A stretch of DNA of 64,000 bases from Doryteuthis pealeii (GCA_023376005.1 CM042151.1:80458199-80522198), one strand, 5' to 3'. Positions 22,012-32,660 are shown, counted from the stretch's first letter. Numbers and translations are program-made. The notes: generated by a model not told the origin, from the sequence alone.

Positions 22012-22262
22012 TGGGTTAGCTCAGTCGGTAGAGTGTTCGGCTAGAAACCGCAAAGTTCCTAGTTTGATACCAGCCCTCGCCAACTCAGTGTATGAGTAGC
22101 ACAGGGATCTGTGCGGTAAAGTAAGGAGCTGAAGGTAAGTGTGGCACTCCACCTCAGATGCTAAAAACAATCTCCTTGGTCTAGCGCTAGTAAAAAGGGG
22201 ATAGACTCCCTCGCTGATTGGCTGATACCGACTTTAGGCCACTCTGATGAATTTACTTACAT
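22012..22262 (+). mobile_element. SINE-A copy 2
   Basis: Full-length. A box GGGTTAGCTCAGTCGGTAGAG; B box-like AGTTTGATACC; then the family body ending GACTCCCTCGCTGATTGGC and GACTTTAGGCC. A tRNA-derived head with an unrelated body is the classic SINE layout. Confidence 0.9.
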
Positions 22263-22291
22263 ATGATCAGGATGAGACACAAGGTTAGTTT

Positions 22292-22391
22292 CTACAATCT
22301 CCTTGGTATAGCACTAGTGAAAAGGGGATAGACTCCCTCGCTGATTGGCTGATACTGACTTTAGGCCTCCCCGACGACTTTACTTACTTAT
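22292..22391 (+). mobile_element. SINE-A 3' fragment
   Basis: Contains only the body end: CAATCTCCTTGG, AGCACTAGTGAAAAGGGGAT, GACTCCCTCGCTGATTGGC and GACGACTTTACTTACTTA. Confidence 0.85.
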
Positions 22392-22648
22392 GATCAGGAT
22401 GAGACACAAGGTCAGTTTCTAAGAAGAATATGTATTTACTCCACCACAGGCAGGTTGCTTACCCAAGGCTAAAGAAGACAAAGACTGTTTTACTATTTAT
22501 TCATAGCTAGAGGGAGAACAGTTGGGTTCATGCCTTTCCCAAGGGCATTAGCATAAAGTGAAATGCAATCAACCTCGTCCAGAATTTGACCTTAGATTGC
22601 CGATTCCATTTTAGACGATGTTAACTGTCATGCTAAAAATGCATCCAT
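22392..22648 (-). mobile_element. SINE-B copy
   Basis: Begins GATCAGGATGAGACACAAGG and ends near GCTAAAAATGCATCC; minus orientation. It follows SINE-A directly, as at 22000/22012, which suggests this SINE pair was duplicated locally. Confidence 0.7.
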
Positions 22649-22799
22649 ATGCAGATAAGATGTTTGTTCAAGAATTTAACACTTTAGAATTTTCAGAAAG
22701 CTCTTGCAGATAATAACAGAATTTAATTTCTTCAAAGTTGAATATTTTAAAACTTCTATTTTTTTGATAAATAGCCAAAGGTAAGTTATCTTTCAGAAT

Positions 22800-22835
22800 C
22801 GATCTCCTCTTCTTCTTCTTCTTCTTCTTCTTCTA
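22800..22835. repeat. (TTC)n microsatellite
   Basis: CTTCTTCTTC run, then pyrimidine-rich sequence to about 22980. Confidence 0.9.
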
Positions 22836-22859
22836 TAATATATCTTCTCTATCTTCTTT

Positions 22860-23450
22860 TCCTATTTCAGCTTTCCCCCTCTGTCTCTCTCTTTCTCGCT
22901 TTTTCTTTCTCCCCTCCTTCTCATTTTAGTACTTTTCTTCCTCAACATTTCTCTTTTTTCTCTTCTTTTTCCCAATTCTCCATCACTTTCCCCTGTAAGA
23001 TTCATGCTTAATATATGAACATACAACTCCGACATGCTTGTGGGACAAAACATTTTATATATCACAGCACAGAAATAAGACAAGATACAATAACAATAAA
23101 ATACATGTACATAAATATACAAGAGTAGAGATAAAAGGACTGGAGAGTCCGTACATACAAAATCACTTATTAGTGATGGGGGGCAAAAGCCTCCAGGAGA
23201 GTTACATAGTGATGGGGGGGGGGCTGAAGCCCCCACCGAGAAGGTTGTGACAATGTCTCTTAACCCATTTGCTCGTATGAGAAGATGTAGCAAAAGAGGG
23301 AGAAGCGTTTGAATCAGCCGCTTAAATACTATAGCCCCTGGTGAGAACAAGCAGCAACCCAGCAGGAAGATAACTCTTCCAGGCCAATGAGAAGATAATC
23401 CCAACACCCCAATGTGTTTTTCTCTTATTCCAATATCATTTATCAACATT
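22860..23450 (-). other. open reading frame without support
   Basis: A 195-codon minus-strand frame with a Leu/Cys-rich middle and a Lys/Arg/Glu tail. The tail is just antisense of a CT-rich tract, and the middle spans a poly-G run and mixed sequence with an LTR-like look (GATGGGGGG... and AGCCCC blocks). No family features; not called as a gene. Confidence 0.3.
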
Positions 23451-24165
23451 CAGAAAGCATTTAAATGACGTATCACCGAAGTTAAGAAGGGATCAGTCTG
23501 ATCATTATCTAAATGGGGAATCAAGCAACAGCAGAACACACACACCCTACAAATAACACACACCCTACACACACATATACACACACATATATATGGTGTT
23601 GGGATTTAAGAACAAAAACACCATACACACACACACACACACAACAGGACAACAAATAAGAAATTTTTTTTGGCTTGTATAGTAAATTCCTCTGATTTAC
23701 CTGAACACACTATCTCATTTAATTACATAGTTGTTAATTTGAAATACAATCATAAGTATAACATTATCAGTTCCCTTCTATTTTTTTTATAATTACTTAC
23801 CAAAACTTTGATATAAAGGTAGGCTCTTCTGTATTGTGTGTGATGACTTTCACTTGGAAACAAAGTGTTGTAGGTGACTCACCTATGACACAAACATAGA
23901 CTTACCCAAAGGGCATATATTAACAGAGCAAAGCTATTCAAGTGAGAAGTAGCAGATACATGTTCTTCGTGTACACTGTAACAAGGAAACCTTCTTCAAT
24001 TGTACATTGACATATTGGTGAATACATCTGTTCCATACAATTTATCCCCGTGTTGAGTTATTATTTATTGACCCTTAAACAGGTCATAACACAAAAAATA
24101 TGTCTATCATCTGAGAACATTAGTAATACGAGAAGCATGCATGCATATGTAATCTATGGAATTTG
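23450..24165. other. intergenic DNA with (CA)n tracts
   Basis: ACACAC/CACACA runs at 23537-23645. Nothing else was recognised. Confidence 0.6.
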
Positions 24166-24167
24166 CA

Positions 24168-24615
24168 GGTAAGTATTTATTTACCCAACCCCTCAACTGT
24201 AAGCAGGGTGAGATACAAGGTCTTTTTTTTTTCAGAAGAATATGTATTTACCCAACTCCATCACCAGAGGCAGAATGTGACTTAAGTTCTATATTTAAGT
24301 GGAGTTGGTTTGAGTTTAGTTTTCTTCAAGTGTAATATGAAAAGCAGGCATGCACATGATCAAGTCCTATCAAATGATATATATGTACATATATATATGT
24401 GTTATTGTGTACATATATATTTACCAACCCCTCCACACAAGCAGGATGCGACACAAAGTCAATTTCTTAAGTGGAGTTTAACAGGTTTGAATTCTGAGTT
24501 TTCCTTCTCCTAGACTGGTTACCTAGCCATGGTTAAAGAGTCCAGTCTGCCCTGCTATTTACCCATAGCATTCATGCCTTTCCACGACAAGGACACCATT
24601 AGGACTCATCCAAAG
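24168..24615 (-). mobile_element. SINE-B fragments (three)
   Basis: Heads at 24168-24240 and 24240-24310, then a longer copy at 24415-24600 after a TA-rich run. The ATTTACC-AACCCCTCCAC-CAAGCAGGATG landmark occurs in all. Confidence 0.65.
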
Positions 24616-24894
24616 TGACACCATAGACAACAAATGACAACAAGTTCTGCACAATACCTTAGAGTCTCTTAGAATTGCATGTTACACTGTAGACAGTATT
24701 TCCCTAACGTTATGACTGCTCATATGTATTTTGGCATAATGGTTAGAGTCCTTTTACCTATTTAGCAATAGCTCTTAAGGAGGTCCTGCTAGTATCCGTG
24801 ATGATATCCAGAACCTGATGGAATAAGCATGTCTCTGGTATGGCCATGGGAAATTTTGAAGTTAGCTGATGTTCATAGGGCAGTGGCATCCCAG

Positions 24895-25110
24895 CAAAAA
24901 TGATAAAATAGATTACAAAATATTGCCACTTTTTGCGAACCCCACCAAATTTGGAGAGCTAAAAATCAACATAACTCTGACAATTTTTAGAATTGGAAGC
25001 TCAAATTTTGGGGATTGTCTAACATTAACATAGTCCACACCTGAAAAATTGAAGTGGGTAAGTGACAATTTTACTTTTTTCTGGATGATTTTAAATGGAA
25101 TCACCCTTAT
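24895..25110. repeat. repeat D, single arm
   Basis: Matches the right arm of the foldback at 45399-45842 and 39690-39967: GATTACAAAATATTGCCA, AATTTGGAGAGCTAAAAATC, GAATTGGAAGCTCAAATTT and CTGGATGATTT. Only one arm is present. Confidence 0.75.
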
Positions 25111-25474
25111 GCTAGACAGTGAAAATGTCTGTGTTAATAGAGGGAATAACCTAGTTATGCTACTCAGCTGTCCACTGACAACTTTTATGTATAAATCACA
25201 ATATTGTTAACAGAAACACATAAAGAGAAAGGATATAAATGTTATATACCCTCTTCATATCGGGTATATAAATGATGAGAGATGGATTCGTGGGTCTACT
25301 AATAGGGAGGAGAGAGTAGATAAGTCCTCTTAAGTGGGTCTATCTTGTTGGCAGCCATCTTCCTTCTGGATTGACCAAAAATATGGGCAATTAATACTAA
25401 AGTAAAGTAGTTATTAAAAAAAAATTAGATTAATTTTATATACCAACTTATCATAGCTAGCAGAAATACTTAAT

Positions 25475-25811
25475 TAAAGTTATGAAATAAAATAACTGAT
25501 GTATTATAAAATTCATTAATTGATAAATCAATACTCAAAATTTCATTAAAATCGGATAATTCCTTGATCTTTGGTTATTTTATTTTTATTTATTTTTTTT
25601 TTGCAATCGCGAATGTTACAACTGAACGTGATCGAAATTGACCGAAAAAATCGTTTTAAATGTATTAAAAATAAATGTGTAATTAAAAAAAATTTTTTTT
25701 ATTGATGCTCATTATGTTAGTACTTTTCTACTTACGCAAAAATTTGACCTTAAATAATCGATCAAATTAATCTTAATTTGTTTTTAGCAGACAAAAAATT
25801 GGGTATTCCTA
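25475..25811 (+). repeat. repeat Q, copy 2
   Basis: Same orientation as 61080-61640. Landmarks are ATCAATACTCAAAATTTCAT, GCAATCGCGAATGTT, GAAATTGACCGAAAAAATCG and TTGGGTATTCCTA. Confidence 0.75.
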
Positions 25812-25922
25812 GTATAAGCCGGCAATCAGGGATTCTAGCCGTTTTCCACAAATGCTAGACCAGGGAGATGGTTTTTGCAGTGCCACACCTATTGTCAGCT
25901 CCCCACTTTACAGCACAGATCA
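25812..25922 (-). mobile_element. SINE-A 3' fragment (minus)
   Basis: Read in reverse it gives ACAGCACAGATC-type head remains, GGAGCTGACAATAGGTGTGG, CTGGTCTAGCATTTGTGG and a diverged CTAGAATCCCTGATTGCC end. The tRNA-like head is missing. Confidence 0.65.
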
Positions 25923-26009
25923 GAGTTTGTTTTTTTTTTTTTTTTTGTTTGTTTGTTGTTGTTTTTTTTTTCATTTGAACAGACTAGTCTGTTAAAAAAA
26001 ATGCTATCC

Positions 26010-26330
26010 TTCATTAAATCAAATAGTTCTTATGAGTTATCTCCCCTGGGCTACACTCTTTAGAGAATTAATGTTTTGAATCGATCGCAAAAATTCATTG
26101 TTTATTTTTGTTTATAATTTTTCTTTTTTCAGCCTAATCAGACGAGAAAAGATAGAAATTAGTAAGTATATCTTTAATTCGATTTATTTGTTTAAGGTTT
26201 ACAAATAATAACTCGATTATACGGACAAAATTTTCATATGTACTCACTAAGATTAAGAATAATTAAGAGGGAATGTTATTTTGTTTTCCCGATTTTGAAA
26301 ATTGTTTGTGATGAGGCGAATTTTTTCTTT
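26010..26330 (+). promoter_or_regulatory. ZNF-type 5' module upstream of ZNF-C
   Basis: Order: GAGTTATCTCCCCTGGGCTAC, ACTCTTTAGAGAATTAATG, a T-rich tract ending TTTTTTCAGCC, TAATCAGACGAGAAAAGATAG, then AAATTA/GTAAGTATA (donor at about 26161). It parallels 18349-18700 before ZNF-B. The next same-strand ZNF acceptor is 29564. Function is inferred from repetition and position only. Confidence 0.5.
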
Positions 26331-26807
26331 CCTTTCTTTCTTTTCTAATTTATTCATTTTTAATTTAATTTCCTGATCGCCGTCAATTTAATCTTACTAA
26401 ATTATTTTGAATCCACCCCGTCCTGGGAAATTTTGAGTTTTAGAATTATAATTTGTTCTTATCAAAACATTTTTTTTTAATCATAACAAAACGCTAAACA
26501 CAGGGAAACGAATTTCCGATTCGCCTTGATTAAATTTAAAGGTTTAAAATTCTGTTAACTTTCTTCGGTAAAAAATTATAAATCTTTTAAAAATAATTTT
26601 TCAGCGAAAAAATTATAAATGAAAATTTAATTTCATTAAGAATAATATTTATATATTTTTTTGTTTTATTACATTTTTGTTATAAATAATCAGTTTATTA
26701 TTATATTTTTGCAGTCTTTATCATATTTTTATTTGTAATTTGGCGATTTTTTTCCTCTTTTTTAAAATTGATTATTCATTTTTGATTGAATCGCTGTCAA
26801 CTTAATT

Positions 26808-27014
26808 TGTTAGTCCTTAAGTTTTTCCTCGTAAATTCCTACCATAAAATAAACTGAACCCTCATTTTATGTCCGTGTTTTTGCAATAAATTGTAAAATA
26901 TTGTAAAATAACGAGGCAAGAAAAATAAAATATTTATTGCAAAAACATGGACATAAAATGAGGGTTCAGTTTATTTTGTAGTAGGAATTTACGAGGAAAA
27001 AGTTAAGGATTACC
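26808..27014. mobile_element. foldback MITE, short form of 641-2498
   Basis: Arms of about 85 bp: (T)AGTCCTTAAG-TTTTTCCTCG... and its reverse complement ending CGAGGAAAAAGTTAAGGATTACC. The loop keeps GTAAAATAACG from the parent. It is an internal-deletion derivative of the 1.86-kb element. Confidence 0.8.
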
Positions 27015-27039
27015 TTTCATTTTACTTAATGAATCGTTT

Positions 27040-28440
27040 TTAAATTTGCCCTGCCAATTTTTAGATTTATTGGTATCACCAATTTTCACTGTGAAATTTA
27101 ACCCTCCCCCTATATTTAACACAATGAAACTTGCAGAAAAATTAATATTATCTTTAAAAAAATGTTTTTCCATTCGAAAGAAGAAACATTAAACAAACTC
27201 CTGATGATTTAAAAAAAAAAATTTCAGCTTACGGAAATAATGAAAATTATGATTGAAAAACAATGTTTTCATTCTTGCACCGTTAAATCAATTGAAATTT
27301 AACGTAGCCAAAAACAAGTTACGATAAGACGATTTAAAAAAAAAATTCTATGAAAAATCAATTAATTGTCCGATTTTAACAAACATTTCCATAACTATTT
27401 ACTTTGGATGTAAATATGCTTGAAATAGTTTTTTCCTAAAATATATTAGGGGAAATATTTTTTTTACGAGGTCAACCCCCCCCTATTTCATTTTATGAGA
27501 TATAAAAAAATGAACCATCAAAAAACGTTTTCACTTTTTTCTATAAAGATAAGAGTCTGAATAACTATATCAAAAAGTTTGTATAATACTCAAGGCAGTA
27601 GTTTTTCTAGGAAAAAAAATCATGAATTCTGAAATAAAAAGTGTAATGTCAACATTATTATTTGAAATTTTTTTTTCTTTTTTAATTGATATGTACTATA
27701 TTCTATTAAATTGTAAAGAAAATTTTTTTAAAAGAAATTAATTTTTAAGAGATTTTAAATCTTTTGTGTGCTTAAATAATTTTGTTTTTTTAATGGTTAA
27801 AAATTTTTTGTGTGTACAAATCGAATTTTTCACTAATATTTAAATATATGAATTTTAGAATCCGGGTGAACTAAAAATTTGTCTGATCCATGATATATTA
27901 ATATTTTAAAAATAATTTGTAATTTTTATTGTTGAATAGTAATGTTTGATTCTTATAATATACGGAAGAGCAAACTGACAATATTTGTAATACTTATTGT
28001 TTTTCTTTGCTTCAGTTACCCTATAAGTTCAACTAAAAAAATATTCTATAGTTATTCTGAAACTACCACAAAAAAAAAAACCTTTCAAAAATCGTTAAAA
28101 CCAATAATCGGTTATTGAATATGCACAAGAAAACAATTATGTCGAATACAACCACCCATACATTTAAATCTATAAATATCAAAGAGAGATAATATGTAAA
28201 TTTCCAGTCCCAGTTTCGACATAAAAATCACCCTTTTAAAAGTAAAACAAACTATTTTATTTATTTTTCAAGATACGGTATAATTTTTCCCTATCAGATA
28301 ATTTGATCTTTGAATTTACTGTTTTTCTTTGTAACAACTCTGTATGATCATTACTTTTTTTTGCGAGATTTTAAAAAACAAAGTTCAAAAATATTTACTT
28401 CCGTTTATTCAATAAGTCTTAAACTCATCACGTGACCCAA
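27040..28440 (+). repeat. repeat N, copy 2
   Basis: Direct copy of 900-2320 with point and length differences. The segment TAAACATTGG-GAATAGTAATG and the later TTTTTCCC-ATC-GATAATTTGAT segment are both kept. No ORF. Confidence 0.75.
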
Positions 28441-29262
28441 TTCTGGAGGTACCTATAGATTTAGTATCATAAATTGTTATAAAGCATTTTTAGAAATTAA
28501 ATAGATAAATAAATAATCATAATAGAAAGCTATACACAAGAGGTCTCTTTTACGCGGCCAGCAAAATTCTTTTTGTAACTAATATAAATAATTGGCATTT
28601 TTTTTATTGCCCTGACCATGTTTCTTTACAGAGAAGAGTAAAGTATACTTACTTTAATATTTCGATTGTTTTCACTTCAAGATCAAAACTAGAAAAGAAT
28701 CCAATTTTATATACAATTTAAAAATATATAAATAAGAATGTTAGTGAAATCTACATCAACTTGGTTCAGAGATCTATTATGGTGGAGGGGTGATTGGGGT
28801 TATAGAAAAATAACTCACACAATAGAAAATGACGATTTGTATTTCTTCTTAACATGATTTTGTTTTAATGATACATTTGACAACTCATATTGGCATAGAC
28901 TGAAGGGTGTACTCAAGATGACAGATAACTCACATACACAACCGATTACAAGGACATTTATTTTGTACGTATGTATCCAGTGGCTTTGACCACTTGGTTG
29001 GTGTAGTGTGTTGGTGCAGTGTAGGTCTATAGGTTCAGCTGTCTTTGATCTTGTTCAAAATTTGACGTGTGAAGCTCTTCTGTGTACTGAAGTCAACTGC
29101 TGTTCATGACTTTTGGTTGACCATTTTATAGCCGTGTTTTGAATCAAAATTGTCTCTGAGAAACTTTGATGGGAAAGTTTATGATTGGTTGAAAGAATAA
29201 TTTTTTAATTGCCTGTTAATTTAGTTTTTGACCGGAAGCTTGCATGGAGCCCCATGCGCAAA
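28440..29262. other. intron-like DNA upstream of ZNF-C
   Basis: 28900-29240 is less AT-rich with direct GTTGGTGTAG/GTTGGTGCAG units. In minus orientation it has AATAAATGTCCTTGTAATCGG, reminiscent of an LTR polyadenylation region. No second copy in the window; the call is weak. Confidence 0.3.
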
Positions 29263-29499
29263 GGTTAGCTCATTCGGTAGAGCTTTCTGCTAGAATTAAC
29301 TAGGTTCCTAGTTCAATACTGGCCCTCCCAACTCAGCATGAGTAGCACAGGGATCTATGCGATAAAGTAAGGAGCTGATGGTAGGTGTGGTGCTCACCTC
29401 AGACGCAAAAACAATCTCCTTGGTCTAGCACTAGTGAAAATAGGATAGACTCCCTCGCTGATTGGCTGATACCAACTTTAGGCCATCCCAATGACTTAT
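29262..29499 (+). mobile_element. SINE-A copy 3
   Basis: A box-like GGTTAGCTCATTCGGTAGAG, B box-like AGTTCAATACTGG, a complete body, then a TA run. Confidence 0.85.
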
Positions 29500-29539
29500 A
29501 TATATATATATATATTTAATTCTTATATATGCATATGTA

Positions 29540-29565
29540 TATTTAAATTTTTGTTTTTTTACAGA
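29540..29565 (+). other. 3' splice acceptor, ZNF-C
   Basis: TTTTTTTACAG/ATGTTCCTGCTTCAAAAG; the exonic side matches ZNF-B. Confidence 0.6.
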
Positions 29566-29731
29566 TGTTCCTGCTTCAAAAGATTATTCTGTGCTCTTAA
29601 AAAAAATTTTTACATTTTGAATTTGGATCATTGAAAGTGTTGCTCACCCAGGAAAATATATATGGACAGTTACTTGAAAAAAGAAATACCAGAACATGGC
29701 TGTAAATTCTCATAGTTAAATTTTTAAAAAT

Positions 29732-29804
29732 GACACTGGAGAGAAATTATAATCATGTGAAGAGTGTACATCTCTCGTTGCATTGAATATACATTTAGTG
29801 AAAC
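29732..29804 (+). pseudogene. relic finger upstream of ZNF-C
   Basis: One frame reads [30 protein letters not shown], a nearly complete finger with one stop, out of frame with the CDS that follows. Homologous to the relic before ZNF-B. Confidence 0.75.
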
Positions 29805-30521
29805 ATGCAAAAACACCCCACCGAGAAACCACATTCTTGTGAAGTGTGTGGATCTGCCTTTGCACGGAAACAACATGTGACACAACATATGTTCACACAC
29901 ACTGGAGAGAAGCCGTATCCTTGTGAGTTGTGTGGATCTGCCTTTGCACGGAAGCAACATTTACAGGACCATATACGAACACACACTGGAGAGAAACCAG
30001 AGAAACCATATTCTTGCCAAGTATGTGGATATTCCTTTGTTAAGAAGGTATATTTAGTTGAGCATATAAGAACTCACACTGGAGAAAAACCACATTCTTG
30101 TGAAGTGTGTGGATCTTGTTTTGCAAAAAAGGCAAATTTAGTCAAGCATATGCGAACACACACTGGAGAGAAACCATATTCTTGTGAAATGTGTACCTCT
30201 TCATTTTCAAACAGATCAGATTTGTCGCGGCATATTAGGACTCACACTGGGGAGAAACCATATTCTTGTGAATTGTGTGGATCATCATTTACACGTAAGG
30301 GACGTTTGCTGCAACATATGCACACACATGCAGGAGAAAAACCATATTCTTGTAATGTGTGTGAATATTCATCTTCTGACCAATCAAATTTGCTGCGGCA
30401 CATGCGAAGACACACTGGACAGAAACCATATTTTTGTGAAGTGTGTGAATATTCTTCATCAGACAAATCCAATTTTGTCCGACACATGCGAAAACACACT
30501 GGACAAAAAAGGAATTCTTGA
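29805..30521 (+). CDS. C2H2 zinc-finger protein, 8 fingers (ZNF-C)
   Basis: 238 residues with the same layout as ZNF-B: eight fingers, the [11 protein letters not shown] double linker between fingers 2 and 3, and Phe-to-Ser in fingers 7 and 8. Helix residues -1,2,3,6: RQHQ, RQHD, KVYE, KANK, NSDR, RGRQ, DSNR, DSNR. Base-contact differences from ZNF-B are limited to finger 2 position 6 (E/D), finger 4 position 2 (P/A) and finger 8 position -1 (Y/D). It ends in TGQKRNS followed by decayed fingers. The start was chosen as the first Met after the relic finger; an upstream spliced start is possible. Probably a nuclear DNA-binding protein with a target overlapping that of ZNF-B. Confidence 0.9.
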   Translation: MQKHPTEKPHSCEVCGSAFARKQHVTQHMFTHTGEKPYPCELCGSAFARKQHLQDHIRTHTGEKPEKPYSCQVCGYSFVKKVYLVEHIRTHTGEKPHSCEVCGSCFAKKANLVKHMRTHTGEKPYSCEMCTSSFSNRSDLSRHIRTHTGEKPYSCELCGSSFTRKGRLLQHMHTHAGEKPYSCNVCEYSSSDQSNLLRHMRRHTGQKPYFCEVCEYSSSDKSNFVRHMRKHTGQKRNS

Positions 30522-30690
30522 GAAATTTGTGGATTGGGTTTTATGCATAATTTTTTGCTTGTATGAAAAAACAGACTGGAAAATTCATAGGACCACACTG
30601 CAGAGAACTTTTATATTTATAAAAACATTCAGATCTGCATTTGTAAAAAAGTTTTTTTTTCTAAATATACATAAACATGCTGAAATTATT
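30522..30690 (+). pseudogene. relic fingers downstream of ZNF-C
   Basis: The same frame after the stop reads EICGLGFMHNFLLV-stop. Another frame near 30620-30690 reads FRSAFVKKFFFLNIHKHAE. These are two decayed fingers, equivalent to those after ZNF-B. Confidence 0.65.
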
Positions 30691-30779
30691 GACATTAATT
30701 TATGGAAATCTTCATTATTGATGTTGACTTGAAAATAAACCATGACCATGAAATGAATTCTTGTCATTTTTAAAAATTC

Positions 30780-30811
30780 AAATTATTAACCAACTTTATA
30801 ATTAATTTCAT
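30780..30811 (+). repeat. ZNF 3'-flank block, copy 3 (left part)
   Basis: ACCAACTTTATAATTAATTTC, identical to 21409-21425 context. ATAATTAATTTCAT at 30798-30811 is the left target-site duplicate of the adjoining SINE. Confidence 0.8.
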
Positions 30812-31108
30812 GGAAATGCATGGTGTAATGGTTAAAGTCATGGGAAATAGACTTGTCGCCCCAAGTTCAAATCCTTGACATGGAAATTCTATTTTCACTT
30901 AGCGCTAATACCCTTGGGAAAGGTATGAATCCTACTCTCACTCCAGTTATGGGTAAATAGTAGGGCAGACTGTGCTCTTTAACCTTGATTTGGCAACTAG
31001 TCTAGGAGAAGGAAAGCTCTGAATTCAAAACTGTTAAACTTTGCTTAATAAATTGACCTTGTGCCACATCCTGCTCATGCAGGATAGTTGGTAAATATAT
31101 ATATATAT
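30812..31108 (+). mobile_element. SINE-B, complete, with target-site duplication
   Basis: A tRNA-like head (GCATGGTGTAATGGTTAAAG; B box-like AAGTTCAAATCC), a body through GGGTAAATAGTAGGGCAGAC and CATCCTGCTCATGCAGG, and a (TA)n tail. It is bounded by 14-bp ATAATTAATTTCAT repeats at 30798-30811 and 31109-31122. The ZNF-B flank at about 21415 has the site without the insert. This copy defines the family's ends and strand. Confidence 0.92.
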
Positions 31109-31420
31109 ATAATTAATTTCATTAAAATATTCCTTAAACAACCTGGATTTAAATTAATGCTATAATTTTTTTACAAGACAGGAAAATATTACGGAATAAC
31201 TCGATTTTGGATTTAAAAAAATCACAGTGTTAAGTTGTTTTTCATTTGTTTAAGGTATATTTTATGAAGCCAGAATGTTCAGTTATTAGATAAAAAATGT
31301 TTTGCATCTTATCTGTTATTAGTTTATTTACTTTTAAATTAATAAAAAAAAACAAGGTGAACATCCTCTAAGGGTGTTAATTCTATCATTTTGTCACATA
31401 TGGTACAAAAAATGTGCAGG
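31109..31420 (+). repeat. ZNF 3'-flank block, copy 3 (right part)
   Basis: Continues the ZNF-B flank homology after the SINE: TTAAGGTATATTTTATGAAG, CCAGAATGTTCAGTTATTAG, TTTTGCATCTTATCTGTTAT, AATGTGCAGGTAAGTATG. Confidence 0.75.
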
Positions 31421-31768
31421 TAAGTATGTATTTACCCAATCCTTCAACTACCTGCAGGATGAGACAAGATCATTTTTTAGGAAGAATATATATTTACCTA
31501 ACCCCTCCACCACAGACAGGATGTGACACAAGGTCAGTATATAAGTGGAGTAAGCTAGTTGGGATTCAGTTTTCTTTCTTCAAGAATTGTTACCTAACTG
31601 AGGATAAAGAATCCAATCTTCTCTACTATTTACACAGGAAGAACAGGTGCCTTTCCTAATCACATTTATGTGATGTGAAATGCAAACAGCCTCATCCAGA
31701 ATTTATACTTGAGTTGCTGATTTCATTTCCAACAATGATAACCATTATGCTAAGTATGTATCCATGTG
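31421..31768 (-). mobile_element. SINE-B copy with duplicated head
   Basis: The same double-head arrangement as 21719-22000, so it was already present before the ZNF-B/ZNF-C duplication. Confidence 0.7.
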
Positions 31769-31876
31769 CAGATAAGTATTTGCTCAAATAATTGCCACCA
31801 TATTTTTCAAGGGTTTAAAATTTTAGACTTTTTGGTATCTCTTGCATATAATAGCAGAATTTAATTGCTTCAAAGC

Positions 31877-32209
31877 TGTAGAAGTTATTCTTCAGATATA
31901 GAAACAATGATACTCACCGTTGCAGTGGGGTTCTACCATCGAGTTAGTAGACGAAAACAACAGACAAGCTGTAACTTAATACAGTCCTTGCATACTGCTG
32001 GCATAATGCAAAGTGATGGCTGAAGAGTGGGTACTTATCCATGTGCTTACTCACCCTGAAATCCAACAGCCAATCAGAACTCAGGAAGTGAACTTGCCTG
32101 AGTTCATAATGGAACAATCCAAAGCTCCATATAACCCACCTACCAAACTCTAGTTTTAGTCTTGCATTCATCTTGTAACAGAGTTGAATACTTTACACAA
32201 AATCCAACA
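31877..32209 (-). mobile_element. solo LTR (family K), copy 1
   Basis: 333 bp, TGTAGAAG...CCAACA (TG...CA ends), flanked by the exact 5-bp duplication AAAGC (31872-31876 and 32210-32214). Reverse-complement partner of 36909-37252. The orientation is inferred from an inverted CCAAT box upstream of a TATTAAG/TATTTAAG box in the partner. Confidence 0.85.
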
Positions 32210-32229
32210 AAAGCCAAACATTTTAAGGC

Positions 32230-32410
32230 ATCATAAGTAGAGCCATCCAGTCTACGTTAAATATCTTTTGCTTTTAGTGCATGAAATTCACTCTGGTGTT
32301 AAGAATACTTTGGTGTATCCATATATTTGACACCAAACATTTTTTTTAAATACAAGTTTTTAAAACATCTACTGAAATAAATTATAATTTGACAGTATTT
32401 CGGTCACTTC
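32230..32410. repeat. segment shared with 15170-15300 and 35170-35400
   Basis: AATATCTTTTGCTTTTA, ATCCATA-ATTT and AAACATCTACTGAAAT recur at 35215-35395. Part of an older locus duplication. Confidence 0.6.
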
Positions 32411-32424
32411 AATAAAGATACTTG

Positions 32425-32660
32425 CATGTTTAACTGACGTCGGGTTCAACATTTGTGGGTTGGTTTGTATTTTTGTAATTATGAATGGGACAAGACTTAT
32501 ATTCATAAGAGTGAGTTGCTGATTTAAAAACAAAACAAAGTAAGAGAAGAATGTTTTGTTTATGTTCTGTCAAACGTTTGAAAGAGAGAAAGAACATGAG
32601 ACGAATTAATTGTTTTGACTTTTGAGTGAAGCCTTTGTTTATAAATGTCTCTACTTTCTG
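32425..32660 (-). mobile_element. LTR/leader-junction-like sequence
   Basis: Contains CTGACGTCGGGTTCAACATTTGTGG, similar to 33353-33385. In reverse both give ...TTG-T-GACCCCGACGTCAG-like sequence, the form expected just after a Gypsy-type LTR. Boundaries unknown. Confidence 0.3.

Noticed and set aside
22012..22085. Possible tRNA gene
   Set aside because: A and B boxes are present but the cloverleaf is not, and the same sequence continues into a conserved non-tRNA body in several copies. It is a SINE.
22862..23449. 195-codon minus-strand frame
   Set aside because: Its charged tail is antisense of a CT-rich tract and the rest has no family signature. Mixed low-complexity sequence including a poly-G run.
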